Source of the DNA: Candidatus Lindowiibacteriota bacterium
GTDB taxonomy: Bacteria; Lindowbacteria; 2-12-FULL-62-27
Assembly (NCBI GenBank): GCA_023249255.1
Contig: JAHFCY010000094.1
Coordinates: 1 to 11,477, forward strand
Length of the DNA: 11,477 bases
Reading direction: 5' to 3'
The position numbers were made by a program, and so were the translations under genes. Below, one piece after another: positions 1 to 6,296 of this stretch. The notes under the pieces were generated by a model. It was not told the origin of the DNA and did not search any database. It worked only from the letters and a program-made list of their open reading frames with translations. The stretch's first letter is position 1. Each line of letters starts with the position of its first letter.

Positions 1-890
1 CCATTCGGCGGCTTGGCAAAGTCAAAATCGTCGCGCCGGACGGAGACCTCAAACTTGGCGAGCAAGTCGTCGTTGTGGTCATCCGGAACAAAGAAGACGA
101 AAAACGCGCGGCGGCACTGGCGTCGCACAAGGCGGTCATCGTCGATACCACAGACTGGACGATCATCCCGCTGGAAAATCTCGTGGCCCAGACCGACGCG
201 CTCTATTCGTATGTGGCGAACGCAGAGGAGGCGCGCCTCGCGGCCGGAATTCTGGAAAAAGGAGTGCGCGGCGTGGTCGTTCGGAACGGCGACGCCAAGA
301 CTGTTCGCGACGTCGCCAAAGCCTTGCGCGAGATGGAAGAAAAACTTGCGCTGGTATCCGTGACGCTTGCGAAAGTCAAACAAGTCGGCATGGGTGACCG
401 CGTCTGCGTCGATACCTGCACCAAGATGTCGATGGGGGAGGGCATGCTGGTCGGGAACAGTTCATCCGGGTTTTTTCTCGTCCACGCCGAGGTCGAGGAA
501 AGCGAATACGTCGCGTCCCGGCCATTTCGCGTCAACGCCGGCGCCCTGCACGCTTACTGCAAAGTTCCTGACGGAAAAACAAAATATCTTTCCGAAATCG
601 AAAGCGGCGTCGAGGTCGTTCTGGTCAAACACACCGGCCAGACACAGCGCGCCGTCGTCGGCCGCGCCAAAGTCGAACGCCGGCCGATGCTTCTCATCGA
701 AGGCAAATCACCGGCGGGCGCCGTCGTCTCACTCGTCCTTCAGAACGCTGAAACCGTCAAACTCACCCTGCCCGACGGCAACCCCAAATCCGTCGTCGAC
801 CTCAAGGAAGGCGACAAGGTGATGGGTTTCACCGAGGAGGCCGGCCGTCACTTCGGCATGAAAGTCAAAGAAACCATCGTCGAGAAATAA
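1..890 (+). CDS. aroB': 3-dehydroquinate synthase II (archaeal type), 5'-truncated
   Basis: This family makes 3-dehydroquinate from 2-amino-3,7-dideoxy-D-threo-hept-6-ulosonate by NAD-dependent oxidative deamination and cyclisation. It replaces the usual AroF/AroB entry into the shikimate pathway (known for MJ1249). The frame is open from base 3 with no stop, so the true start lies left of the window. About 296 residues are visible, against roughly 320-360 for the family, so only a short N-terminal part is missing; the internal GTG at 75 is not a convincing start. Family hallmarks seen are TDWTIIPLENL near base 145, then RVCVDTCTKMSMGEGMLVG and a stretch containing NSSSGFF, RPFRVNAGALHAY, and GRAKVERRPMLLIE. 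The C-terminus HFGMKVKETIVEK is intact. It converges on the PilZ gene with 65 bases between stops. The partner aldolase (ADH synthase), if present, would be to the left, out of view. Confidence 0.93.
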   Translation, partial: IRRLGKVKIVAPDGDLKLGEQVVVVVIRNKEDEKRAAALASHKAVIVDTTDWTIIPLENLVAQTDALYSYVANAEEARLAAGILEKGVRGVVVRNGDAKTVRDVAKALREMEEKLALVSVTLAKVKQVGMGDRVCVDTCTKMSMGEGMLVGNSSSGFFLVHAEVEESEYVASRPFRVNAGALHAYCKVPDGKTKYLSEIESGVEVVLVKHTGQTQRAVVGRAKVERRPMLLIEGKSPAGAVVSLVLQNAETVKLTLPDGNPKSVVDLKEGDKVMGFTEEAGRHFGMKVKETIVEK

Positions 891-955
891 CCGCCTCCTC
901 CCCCCCGTCAGCCGAAAGTGTCAAAGTGTCAGAATGACCCCTTCTCTTCCTTCTT

Positions 956-1723
956 TCATTTCTGCGCCGGAACCGCCTGCGACGCTGTGTGCAGACAACT
1001 TCGGATGTAGCGGCGGATTTTCAGCCGCTCCGCGTCTTCCAGCACCCTGAACGCCGCGCCGATGCGGTACGTGCCGTTCTCCTCGACCCGGCAGTGCGCG
1101 ACCCTGGCCTGCGCACGGACAATCTCGGGACAAAAATCGATCTCTATGTCGATGATCGTTCCGGTTTCGAGCGTCGCGCTCATTTCGAATCCGATGCCGC
1201 CTTCTGAAATGTTGCGCGTGTAGGCCTGATGGGTTCGGGCTGTGTCGGGGCTGATGTCGTGGATTTCACAAAATGTCATCGACGTGCTGAGCGGCAGGCG
1301 GATCCAGTGCCGCTTCTCAATCTCGCGCGGGATCGCCTCCACCTCCTTGCTCTGCTGGACCCTATAGTACTTCACGTAGGATTCGACGGTCAGGCCGGGT
1401 GGCGGCGTCTGCGGTTTATCGGCAAGCCGGTAAAAACAGCCCGTTATTTCCGGCACCTCTAAAATGGGCACCCAGTCAAACACGTTCGGGACAAACACCC
1501 AGTCCCGTGGCTTGATCCGCCGCTCGCCGATCCACCGTGCCAGCATCGGCAATTCGACAGGACCGTAAATGGTGTTGTCCTGCCAGAGATAATACTCGCA
1601 CGATTCTTCCACGGCGGCGGCTGCGACAGCCGCTTCCGGCGATACTGCGACGTCCTGTCGCGCGGCAGGGACGGCGCCGTCCGTGACGGTCACCCCTGCC
1701 CGTTGATCCAGTTGTCTGCTCAT
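956..1723 (-). CDS. GYF_2-PilZ domain protein, predicted c-di-GMP receptor
   Basis: This is a 255-residue soluble protein with two recognisable modules. After a low-complexity Ala-rich N-terminus (1-40), residues 43-92 (YYLWQDNTIYGPVELPML and following, with DWVFVP and WVPI) fit the GYF_2 fold, a small domain thought to mediate protein contacts. Residues 137-245 form a PilZ domain with both c-di-GMP motifs: RHWIR at 138-142 (RxxxR) and N171-x-S173-x-x-G176 (NxSxxG). The intact motifs predict real ligand binding. The protein has no membrane segment or enzymatic output domain, so it probably acts as a cytoplasmic adaptor. The ATG at 1721-1723 is preceded by a strong GGAGGGG ribosome site (minus strand of 1733-1739). 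It overlaps the TGA of the restored upstream small ORF as ATGA, suggesting translational coupling. The process it controls is not visible. Confidence 0.88.
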   Translation of the reverse strand: MSRQLDQRAGVTVTDGAVPAARQDVAVSPEAAVAAAAVEESCEYYLWQDNTIYGPVELPMLARWIGERRIKPRDWVFVPNVFDWVPILEVPEITGCFYRLADKPQTPPPGLTVESYVKYYRVQQSKEVEAIPREIEKRHWIRLPLSTSMTFCEIHDISPDTARTHQAYTRNISEGGIGFEMSATLETGTIIDIEIDFCPEIVRAQARVAHCRVEENGTYRIGAAFRVLEDAERLKIRRYIRSCLHTASQAVPAQK

Positions 1724-1993
1724 GGTGGTTTACCCCTCCATCCGATGTCGGGCTTGACGCTGATGTCGACCAGACCCGGCCGGCCGACGCCAATCCCGTT
1801 GTGATAGGCGCCCTCTGGAGCGGGCCGGCAAGGATAGACGGCCACCCCTTCGGGAAAAGGTCTCTATGGGGTCAATGTTGATGGGAACGTGGTTGGATAG
1901 ATCGCCGGAGAATGAACGGATGACGGCTTTCGCCTGCGCAAAATCTGCGAAGTCGAGCAGGGAAAATCCTCCCCACCGAGACACTGTGCCCAT
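1720..1993 (-). pseudogene. Small ORF upstream of PilZ gene, apparently frameshifted
   Basis: No family recognised. The ATG at 1991-1993 follows a purine-rich GGAAGGGGTGG ribosome site. The first about 47 codons read like a real protein (GGFSLLDFADFAQAKAVIRS, later VPINIDPIETF). Beyond a TTTT run (minus strand of 1855-1858) the same frame becomes Arg-rich shadow sequence ending at 1730. Skipping one T enters another frame that reads PEGVAVYPCRPAPEGAY, then GRPGLVDISVKPDIGWRG, and ends with TGA at 1720-1722, overlapping the PilZ ATG. That second frame has a stop (TAG) just upstream of the run, so it cannot be a separate full-length gene. The restored product would be 90 residues. The cause may be a one-base insertion in the organism, an assembly error in the T/C run, or a programmed +1 shift, for which TTTT is a suitable slip site. 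Function unknown; the neighbour suggests a role with the PilZ protein. Confidence 0.6.
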
Positions 1994-2066
1994 GGCACAC
2001 CACCCCTTCCGCTTTTTCCGGACGATCTATTCACATCTCAAAGAACCGACTCTACCGTTACCTATT

Positions 2067-2094
2067 ATTATATCCGTCAAAACAGTCAAGTCAA
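2067..2094 (-). promoter_or_regulatory. Sigma70-type promoter for the small ORF-PilZ unit
   Basis: On the minus strand TTGACT (2089-2094) and TATAAT (2067-2072) are separated by 16 bases, a near-consensus housekeeping promoter. The expected transcription start is near 2060, giving a leader of roughly 65 bases before the ATG at 1993. A second TTGACT copy sits at 2084-2089, in the same register as a GTCAA direct repeat. A perfect 10-bp palindrome TCAAATTTGA (2091-2100) overlaps the -35 box and could be an operator or simply AT-rich promoter DNA. Confidence 0.7.
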
Positions 2095-2150
2095 ATTTGA
2101 TCAACCCCTTTTTTCTTCAATCAGACAAGTTATGATCCGACCCAATCCAG

Positions 2151-3554
2151 ATGCAAATGAAAACAGTCATTCTGGTTTTCATCTCGGTTGTGGCGGTTGT
2201 GGGATTACCGCAGGCGGCGGTGGCCCGGCGTCAGGCGATGGTGTCGCCGGTCGACACGCATGTCATTCTGTTCATCGTGGACAGCGTCAGCGCGGAGTTG
2301 GTGTACGACCTGATCGATTCCGGCGAACTTCCGAATCTTGCGACCGCGCTCCGGCAAACCGGCGTTCGAGTGGATGAGGCGATCGCGCCGTTTCCGACGA
2401 TTTCGTTTTACGCGCACACGTGCATCCTGACCGGTGACTGGGCCGACCGGCACGGTGTCCCGGCCATCCGGTGGTTTGACCGCCATACGCAAAACAGCCG
2501 GTCGTACGCGGGCGTGGGCGCGATGCTGATCGACCGCGACATCAACCCTGACGTCAAAACAATTTTCGAGCGCCTGTCGGACCTCAACACCGTCAGCATC
2601 GGATCGGTCGTTCACCGCGGCGTGGACGAATACATCCCGCCGCTTCTGCCGCCGGACGGCCTGCGTGTCAAGAGCCTCATGCGCCGGTTTCAGCGCCCAA
2701 ATCCGCCGAACCTTTCTGTCGTGGTCCTCACCGGGATCGATTGGCCCGCGCACCGGTATGGCCCCAAGTCCGCCTGGGTTCGGATCGATCTTCGTAAACT
2801 CGACCGGGAACTTGGACAACTGTTTTCGCTCTTGAAAAAACGCGGGCTCGACAAAAACACCTACGTCGTTCTCACGGCCGACCACGGACATGCGCCGGCG
2901 TCGGGCCGCGTCGATCTCTATTCCCATCTGACCCATCTTGGATTCGATATTCTCGACAAGTTTCTCTACACCGCGCGGACGGAATTCTTCACGTCGTACG
3001 ACGCGGTGCTCTGGATGGCGGGCGTCGGCTACGCGTTTTTGTATCTGCCGCACCGGACGGACACCGAAATGAGCTGGGAAAGTCGACCGGACGAACAGAT
3101 GTTGCGGCACTATCCGGTCGGCGGAAAACAAATCGATGTGATCCGATCCATCTCCGAACTTCCGCAAATCGCATTCACCGTCATCCGTGATCCCGCCACG
3201 GGAAACATTTCGGCATTCGGGTCAGGCGGCCCGCTCGACATTCACACCGATCTTGCGCCGTATCCGGACGCCGAAGCGCAGTTGCCGCATCTCATGGCCG
3301 CGCCGCGCGCACCGGACATTCTGGTGGTCGCCAAAGACGGCTACGAGACTGCCTGGAGCTGGCATCACGGCCGCCATGGCGGATACAGCCGATTGGAGAT
3401 GATCGTACCGCTGATCATGATCGGCCCCGGGATTCGGCCGCATACGGTTCCGAGAGCGAAGACGATCGACATCACGCCGACGATCCTCACGTGGTTTGGC
3501 CGGCCTGTGGCGGCCGGAGAGCTCGATGGCGTTTCGATCGATCTGGAGAAATAA
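2151..3554 (+). CDS. Exported type I phosphodiesterase / alkaline phosphatase superfamily protein
   Basis: This 467-residue protein belongs to the phosphodiesterase/nucleotide pyrophosphatase group (PF01663-like) of two-metal phospho- and sulfo-hydrolases. Residues 1-25 are a Sec signal peptide (hydrophobic VILVFISVVAVVGL, then AVA before the Arg pair), placing it in the periplasm. Metal and catalytic motifs appear in family order: VILFIVDS (Asp44), FPTISFYAHT with the nucleophile position at Ser85, DWPAHRYGP (Asp197, His201), LTADHGH (Asp244, His245), and HHGRHGGYS near 405-412 followed by VPLIMIGPG. Most NPP-type enzymes have Thr at the nucleophile; here it appears to be Ser. The substrate (nucleotide, phospholipid head group or other diester) cannot be read. 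No good ribosome site precedes 2151; the second ATG at 2157 is an equal alternative. A TATGAT hexamer at 2131-2136 could be a -10 box giving a very short leader. It lies 4 bases before the lipoprotein gene. Confidence 0.85.
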   Translation: MQMKTVILVFISVVAVVGLPQAAVARRQAMVSPVDTHVILFIVDSVSAELVYDLIDSGELPNLATALRQTGVRVDEAIAPFPTISFYAHTCILTGDWADRHGVPAIRWFDRHTQNSRSYAGVGAMLIDRDINPDVKTIFERLSDLNTVSIGSVVHRGVDEYIPPLLPPDGLRVKSLMRRFQRPNPPNLSVVVLTGIDWPAHRYGPKSAWVRIDLRKLDRELGQLFSLLKKRGLDKNTYVVLTADHGHAPASGRVDLYSHLTHLGFDILDKFLYTARTEFFTSYDAVLWMAGVGYAFLYLPHRTDTEMSWESRPDEQMLRHYPVGGKQIDVIRSISELPQIAFTVIRDPATGNISAFGSGGPLDIHTDLAPYPDAEAQLPHLMAAPRAPDILVVAKDGYETAWSWHHGRHGGYSRLEMIVPLIMIGPGIRPHTVPRAKTIDITPTILTWFGRPVAAGELDGVSIDLEK

Positions 3555-3558
3555 AAAC

Positions 3559-3984
3559 ATGAAAGCGGTCAACGTATTTTGGAGATGGGCTCTTGCGAGC
3601 GCGGTCGTTCTCGGGCTGGGCTGTTCGAGTCCGCTTTACCTGAATCTTTACAATCATGCGGAGACCGATCTGACGATTTATGTCGAAGGCAGAACTTATC
3701 AATTTCCGAAAAATTCGCAGGTCACGGTGAAATATCCCAAATCACAGACGATCAAAATCGCCGCCGGAGATGTTGCGTGGGCCTACACGGTCGCCTCGGC
3801 GCCTCGGCGATATGAATCGCCGCTGTGGGCCGGATCGAGTGAATTTGAGATCTATTGCCAGATCGAACCGGACGGGCGGATTTACATCCTGATTCCCAAG
3901 ACGGTCATCCCCACCAGCTCCCTGCCGCCCCAGCCGGCCGATTTCCCTCTCGTTCCGGTCAAATCCGGCGGCGTTGTAAAATAA
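3559..3984 (+). CDS. Small lipoprotein of unknown function
   Basis: This 141-residue protein has a clear lipoprotein signal: positive n-region, hydrophobic stretch ALASAVVLG, and lipobox LGLGC with the modified cysteine at residue 22. It is followed by SSP with no Asp at +2, so outer-membrane sorting is possible. The mature part of about 120 residues looks like a beta-rich domain (LTIYVEGRTYQF, VTVKYPKSQTIKIAAG, GRIYILIPKTV) with a Pro-rich C-terminus. I do not recognise a family. An in-frame ATG at 3496 lies inside the phosphodiesterase gene and would spoil the signal peptide. The start at 3559 has GGAG 10 bases upstream and lies 4 bases after the previous stop. The two genes are probably one transcript, and both products act in the envelope. 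Confidence 0.8.
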   Translation: MKAVNVFWRWALASAVVLGLGCSSPLYLNLYNHAETDLTIYVEGRTYQFPKNSQVTVKYPKSQTIKIAAGDVAWAYTVASAPRRYESPLWAGSSEFEIYCQIEPDGRIYILIPKTVIPTSSLPPQPADFPLVPVKSGGVVK

Positions 3985-4008
3985 AATATCTTCGGGTAAT
4001 CTTTCATC

Positions 4009-5337
4009 ATGAACGTTGTTGAAAGTTCTAAAGCGGCCGGCGTGGTGGGCGCGGGCGGCGCGGGATTTCCGGCTCACATCAAATACAACGCGAAAGCCGA
4101 ATACGTCATCGCCAATGGCGCCGAGTGCGAGCCGCTTCTGTACAAGGACAAGGAGGTCATGCGGCTCCATGCGGACAAAGTAGTCCGGGGCGTGGAACTC
4201 GTGATGAAACAGGCCGGCGCGCCCAAGGGCGTGATCGCGGTCAAGAAAAAGGCGCATGACGCCGTTGAGGCGTTTGAAAAAATTCTTCAGGGCCGAAGCG
4301 ACCTCGAACTTTTTCTCATGGGCAGTTACTATCCGGCCGGCGACGAGTTTGTTCTGGTCTACGAGGTCACGGGCCGCGTCATTCCGCCGGGAGGGATTCC
4401 CCTGCAAGTCGGCTGTGTCGTCTCGAACGTCGAGACGCTGATGAACGCCGCCATGGCAGACGCAACCGGCGAGCCGGTCACGGACAAATGGCTGACGATC
4501 GCGGGCGCGGTCCGAAAGCCGATGACGGTGAAAGTGCCGGTGGGCGTGCGTCTGCGCGACATCATCGATCTGGCCGGGGGACTGACGCATCCCGAATGCG
4601 CGTTTCTGAACGGCGGCGCGATGATGGGGAAACTGACGTACGACCTCGACGACATCGTCACCAAAAGTTGCGGCGGGTACATCGCGGTGCCGGCTGGACA
4701 TTATCTCGAACTTAAAAAGGGCCGAAAGCCGCGGGCGTTCAACCGGATCGGCAAATCGGCGTGCGATCAATGCTCCTATTGCACCGAATTTTGCCCGCGA
4801 TACCTCATCGGCCATCCGATCGAGCCGCACCGCGTCATGCGGACGCTCGGCCTCACCGGCAGCGGCAAGCAACTCGAAAGCGATTTTGCGCTTGCGTGCG
4901 TTCACTGCGGCGTCTGCGGGCTGTTTGCCTGCCCGGAAGATCTGGATCCCCACGAAATCAGCTGGGACACGCGCATGGCCAGGATCAAGGAAGGCGCCAA
5001 GCCGCAGGAGTTCAATCCGCGCGGACAATTCAAAGCGCATCCGATGTTTCAGTTCCGCCGTCTGCCGATGGACCGCCTGGTTCGTCGGCTGGGTCTTGCT
5101 CAATGGGACGTGCCGGCGCAGTATGTCGAAACGAATTACCAGCCCGACCGCGTGACGCTGCCGCTCAAACAGCATATCGGCCAGCCGGCCCGCGCGATCG
5201 TGAAGACTGGCGACGCCGTTGGGAAAGGCCAGCTCGTCGCGGAAATGCCGGCGGGACAGATGGGATCGAACATCCACGCCTCCATCAGCGGCCGGGTCAG
5301 AGTAGGCAATGAAAATATTGTGATTGACGGAGAATAA
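4009..5337 (+). CDS. pduS: PduS-type cobalamin reductase (flavin, 2x[4Fe-4S])
   Basis: PduS is an RnfC-like flavoprotein that uses NADH to reduce cobalamin for reactivation of B12-dependent diol dehydratase inside propanediol-utilising microcompartments. It hands electrons to or from the shell protein PduT. Seen here (442 residues): Gly-rich N-terminal GVVGAGGAGFPAHIK (11-25), NGAECEP and VVSNVETL typical of the RnfC nucleotide/FMN core, and two cluster motifs. The first is C252-C255-C258-C262, in CDQCSYCTEFCPRYLIGH; the second is C297-C300-C303-C308 with the x4 gap before CP found in PduS. The C-terminal part (LPLKQHIGQPARAIVKTGD, HASISGRV) is the RnfC-barrel/SLBB-like end of PduS. Length matches the family (about 450). 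It starts 24 bases after the lipoprotein stop with no strong ribosome site. PduT follows, as in classical pdu operons, but no diol dehydratase, alcohol dehydrogenase or other shell gene is in view. Confidence 0.92.
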   Translation: MNVVESSKAAGVVGAGGAGFPAHIKYNAKAEYVIANGAECEPLLYKDKEVMRLHADKVVRGVELVMKQAGAPKGVIAVKKKAHDAVEAFEKILQGRSDLELFLMGSYYPAGDEFVLVYEVTGRVIPPGGIPLQVGCVVSNVETLMNAAMADATGEPVTDKWLTIAGAVRKPMTVKVPVGVRLRDIIDLAGGLTHPECAFLNGGAMMGKLTYDLDDIVTKSCGGYIAVPAGHYLELKKGRKPRAFNRIGKSACDQCSYCTEFCPRYLIGHPIEPHRVMRTLGLTGSGKQLESDFALACVHCGVCGLFACPEDLDPHEISWDTRMARIKEGAKPQEFNPRGQFKAHPMFQFRRLPMDRLVRRLGLAQWDVPAQYVETNYQPDRVTLPLKQHIGQPARAIVKTGDAVGKGQLVAEMPAGQMGSNIHASISGRVRVGNENIVIDGE

Positions 5338-5350
5338 TCACTATTCACCT

Positions 5351-5460
5351 CCTCTCCCCCGCAGGGGGGAGAGGATTAAGGTGAGGGGGGCGAATGGCGA
5401 GGCGCGGACAGTGCCACCCTCACCCCGACCCTCTCCCGCCAAGGGCGGGAGAGGGGGGGG
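5351..5460. repeat. Pair of inverted REP-like GC-rich hairpins
   Basis: Two hairpins face each other in the gap between pduS and pduT. The left is CCTCTCCCCC / GGGGGAGAGG (5351-5360 with 5365-5374, loop GCAG). The right has a perfect 12-bp stem, CCCTCTCCCGCC with its complement (5429-5440 with 5444-5455, loop AAG). Each carries the tail GGTGAGGGG or its complement, so the whole element is one large imperfect inverted repeat around a spacer near 5391-5413. The layout resembles the REP/BIME-type intergenic elements common in GC-rich bacteria. In the transcript it could form a strong structure that tunes pduT relative to pduS; the lack of a T-run argues against a classical terminator. Confidence 0.75.
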
Positions 5461-5503
5461 TCGTGAACAATCACAGAGAATAAACCATTAGAGGAGATCG
5501 TCC

Positions 5504-6070
5504 ATGCCTGAGAAACAGGGAATGAAGGAAGCGATTGGAATCATAGAATTGACCAGCATCGCCGCGGGATTCAAAGTTGCGGACTCGATGCTCAAAAGCG
5601 GCGATGTCGAACTGCTTCTGTCGCGGACGATCTGCTCCGGCAAATACATGGTGCTGGTGACGGGCGAAACCGGCGCGATCGAACGAGCGGTGGGCGCGGG
5701 CCGGGAGGCGGCCGATTACACGTTGATTGACGATTTCATCATCCCGAACGTGCACGAAAAAGTCGTCCCGGCGATCCGCGGGATGTCGAGCGTGCGCGAG
5801 ACCGAAGCGCTCGGGATTCTGGAAAGTTTCAGCGTCGCGTCGCTTATCCAGGCCGCTGACGCGTGCGTCAAAACCGCCGACGTCGACCTTATTGAAATCC
5901 GCCTCGCCATGGCCCTCGGCGGGAAAGCATTCACGACCCTGTGCGGCTCGCTCGATGATGTCAACTCCGCCATCGACGCCGGCGCCGAAATCATCGCCGC
6001 CAAAGGACTTCTTGTCAATAAAATCGTCATTCCGAATCCCCGGGAGGAAGTCTACCGGGAAATACTGTAA
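5504..6070 (+). CDS. pduT: PduT-like trimeric BMC shell protein with Fe-S pore cysteine
   Basis: PduT is a tandem-BMC (BMC-T) shell protein. Three copies form a pseudohexamer whose central pore holds a [4Fe-4S] cluster ligated by one Cys per subunit, giving an electron path across the shell with PduS as partner. This 188-residue protein has two BMC domains, about residues 8-92 (EAIGIIELTSIAAGFKVADS) and 102-184 (EALGILESFSVASLIQAAD, then GLLVNKIVIPNP). The pore motif is present: RTICSGKYMVLV with Cys44, the counterpart of Cys38 in characterised PduT. A clear ribosome site GAGGAG (5491-5496) lies 7 bases before the ATG; codon 7 is another Met but is less well spaced. It lies 166 bases after pduS with a REP-like element between. 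Its 3' end is partly duplicated downstream. Confidence 0.93.
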   Translation: MPEKQGMKEAIGIIELTSIAAGFKVADSMLKSGDVELLLSRTICSGKYMVLVTGETGAIERAVGAGREAADYTLIDDFIIPNVHEKVVPAIRGMSSVRETEALGILESFSVASLIQAADACVKTADVDLIEIRLAMALGGKAFTTLCGSLDDVNSAIDAGAEIIAAKGLLVNKIVIPNPREEVYREIL

Positions 6071-6179
6071 CGAATGGAAAACCCGAGCCACAGACAGACA
6101 TTCACAGACGAACACAGACACACACTATTTTCATCGGACAAGACTGTAACGAATGGAAAACCCGAGCCACTGACAGACA
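6064..6179. repeat. Direct repeat copying the pduT 3' end
   Basis: A 28-base segment covering the last codons and stop of pduT (6064-6091) recurs exactly at 6143-6170. With one mismatch the match extends to 37 bases (6064-6100 and 6143-6179), a 79-base offset. The following sequences are also loosely alike (CAGAC/ACACAC-rich), so this is probably a diverged tandem duplication of about 79 bases. Confidence 0.8.
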
Positions 6180-6259
6180 AAGACCCGCACACACAGACTC
6201 CCACACTCTCAACTATAATCTGTCTGTGTCTGTGTTTGTAGGTGGATGTCTGTGTGTGG
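6088..6259. repeat. CAGACA/TGTCTG-rich inverted repeat between pduT and the glycosyltransferase gene
   Basis: A 35-base arm at 6088-6122 pairs with 6225-6259 at about 30 of 35 positions, flanking a spacer of about 100 bases. The arms are built of CAGACA / ACACAG words. The structure fills most of the 226-base gap after pduT. It could act as an mRNA structure, or be a member of a genome-wide intergenic repeat family; no protein is encoded. The ATG at 6246 falls inside the right arm. Confidence 0.7.
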
Positions 6260-6296
6260 CAAATGTTTGTTCAATTATGAACTTCATCCCAATAAC

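Noticed and set aside
915-930. Tandem AAAGTGTC repeat between DHQ synthase and the PilZ gene
   Set aside because: Only two 8-base units and no associated hairpin or T-run; not distinguishable from chance.
2205-3167. 320-residue minus-strand open frame opposite the phosphodiesterase
   Set aside because: Shadow composition and no recognisable motif; the + strand carries ordered catalytic motifs and a signal peptide.
3742-5277. 511-residue minus-strand open frame opposite pduS
   Set aside because: Arg/His-rich composition typical of an antisense shadow in GC-rich DNA; the + strand has two well-supported genes over the same bases.
6214-6219. TATAAT hexamer upstream of the glycosyltransferase
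   Set aside because: No -35-like sequence at 15-19 bases upstream (the region is ACACAG-rich), so not called as a promoter.
6064-6259. CRISPR-like array after pduT
   Set aside because: Only two direct copies, 79 bases apart, one of them coding, and no cas genes; better explained as tandem duplication.
6246-6296. Longer N-terminus for the glycosyltransferase
   Set aside because: The ATG lies inside the right arm of an intergenic inverted repeat and adds non-family residues before the first membrane segment.
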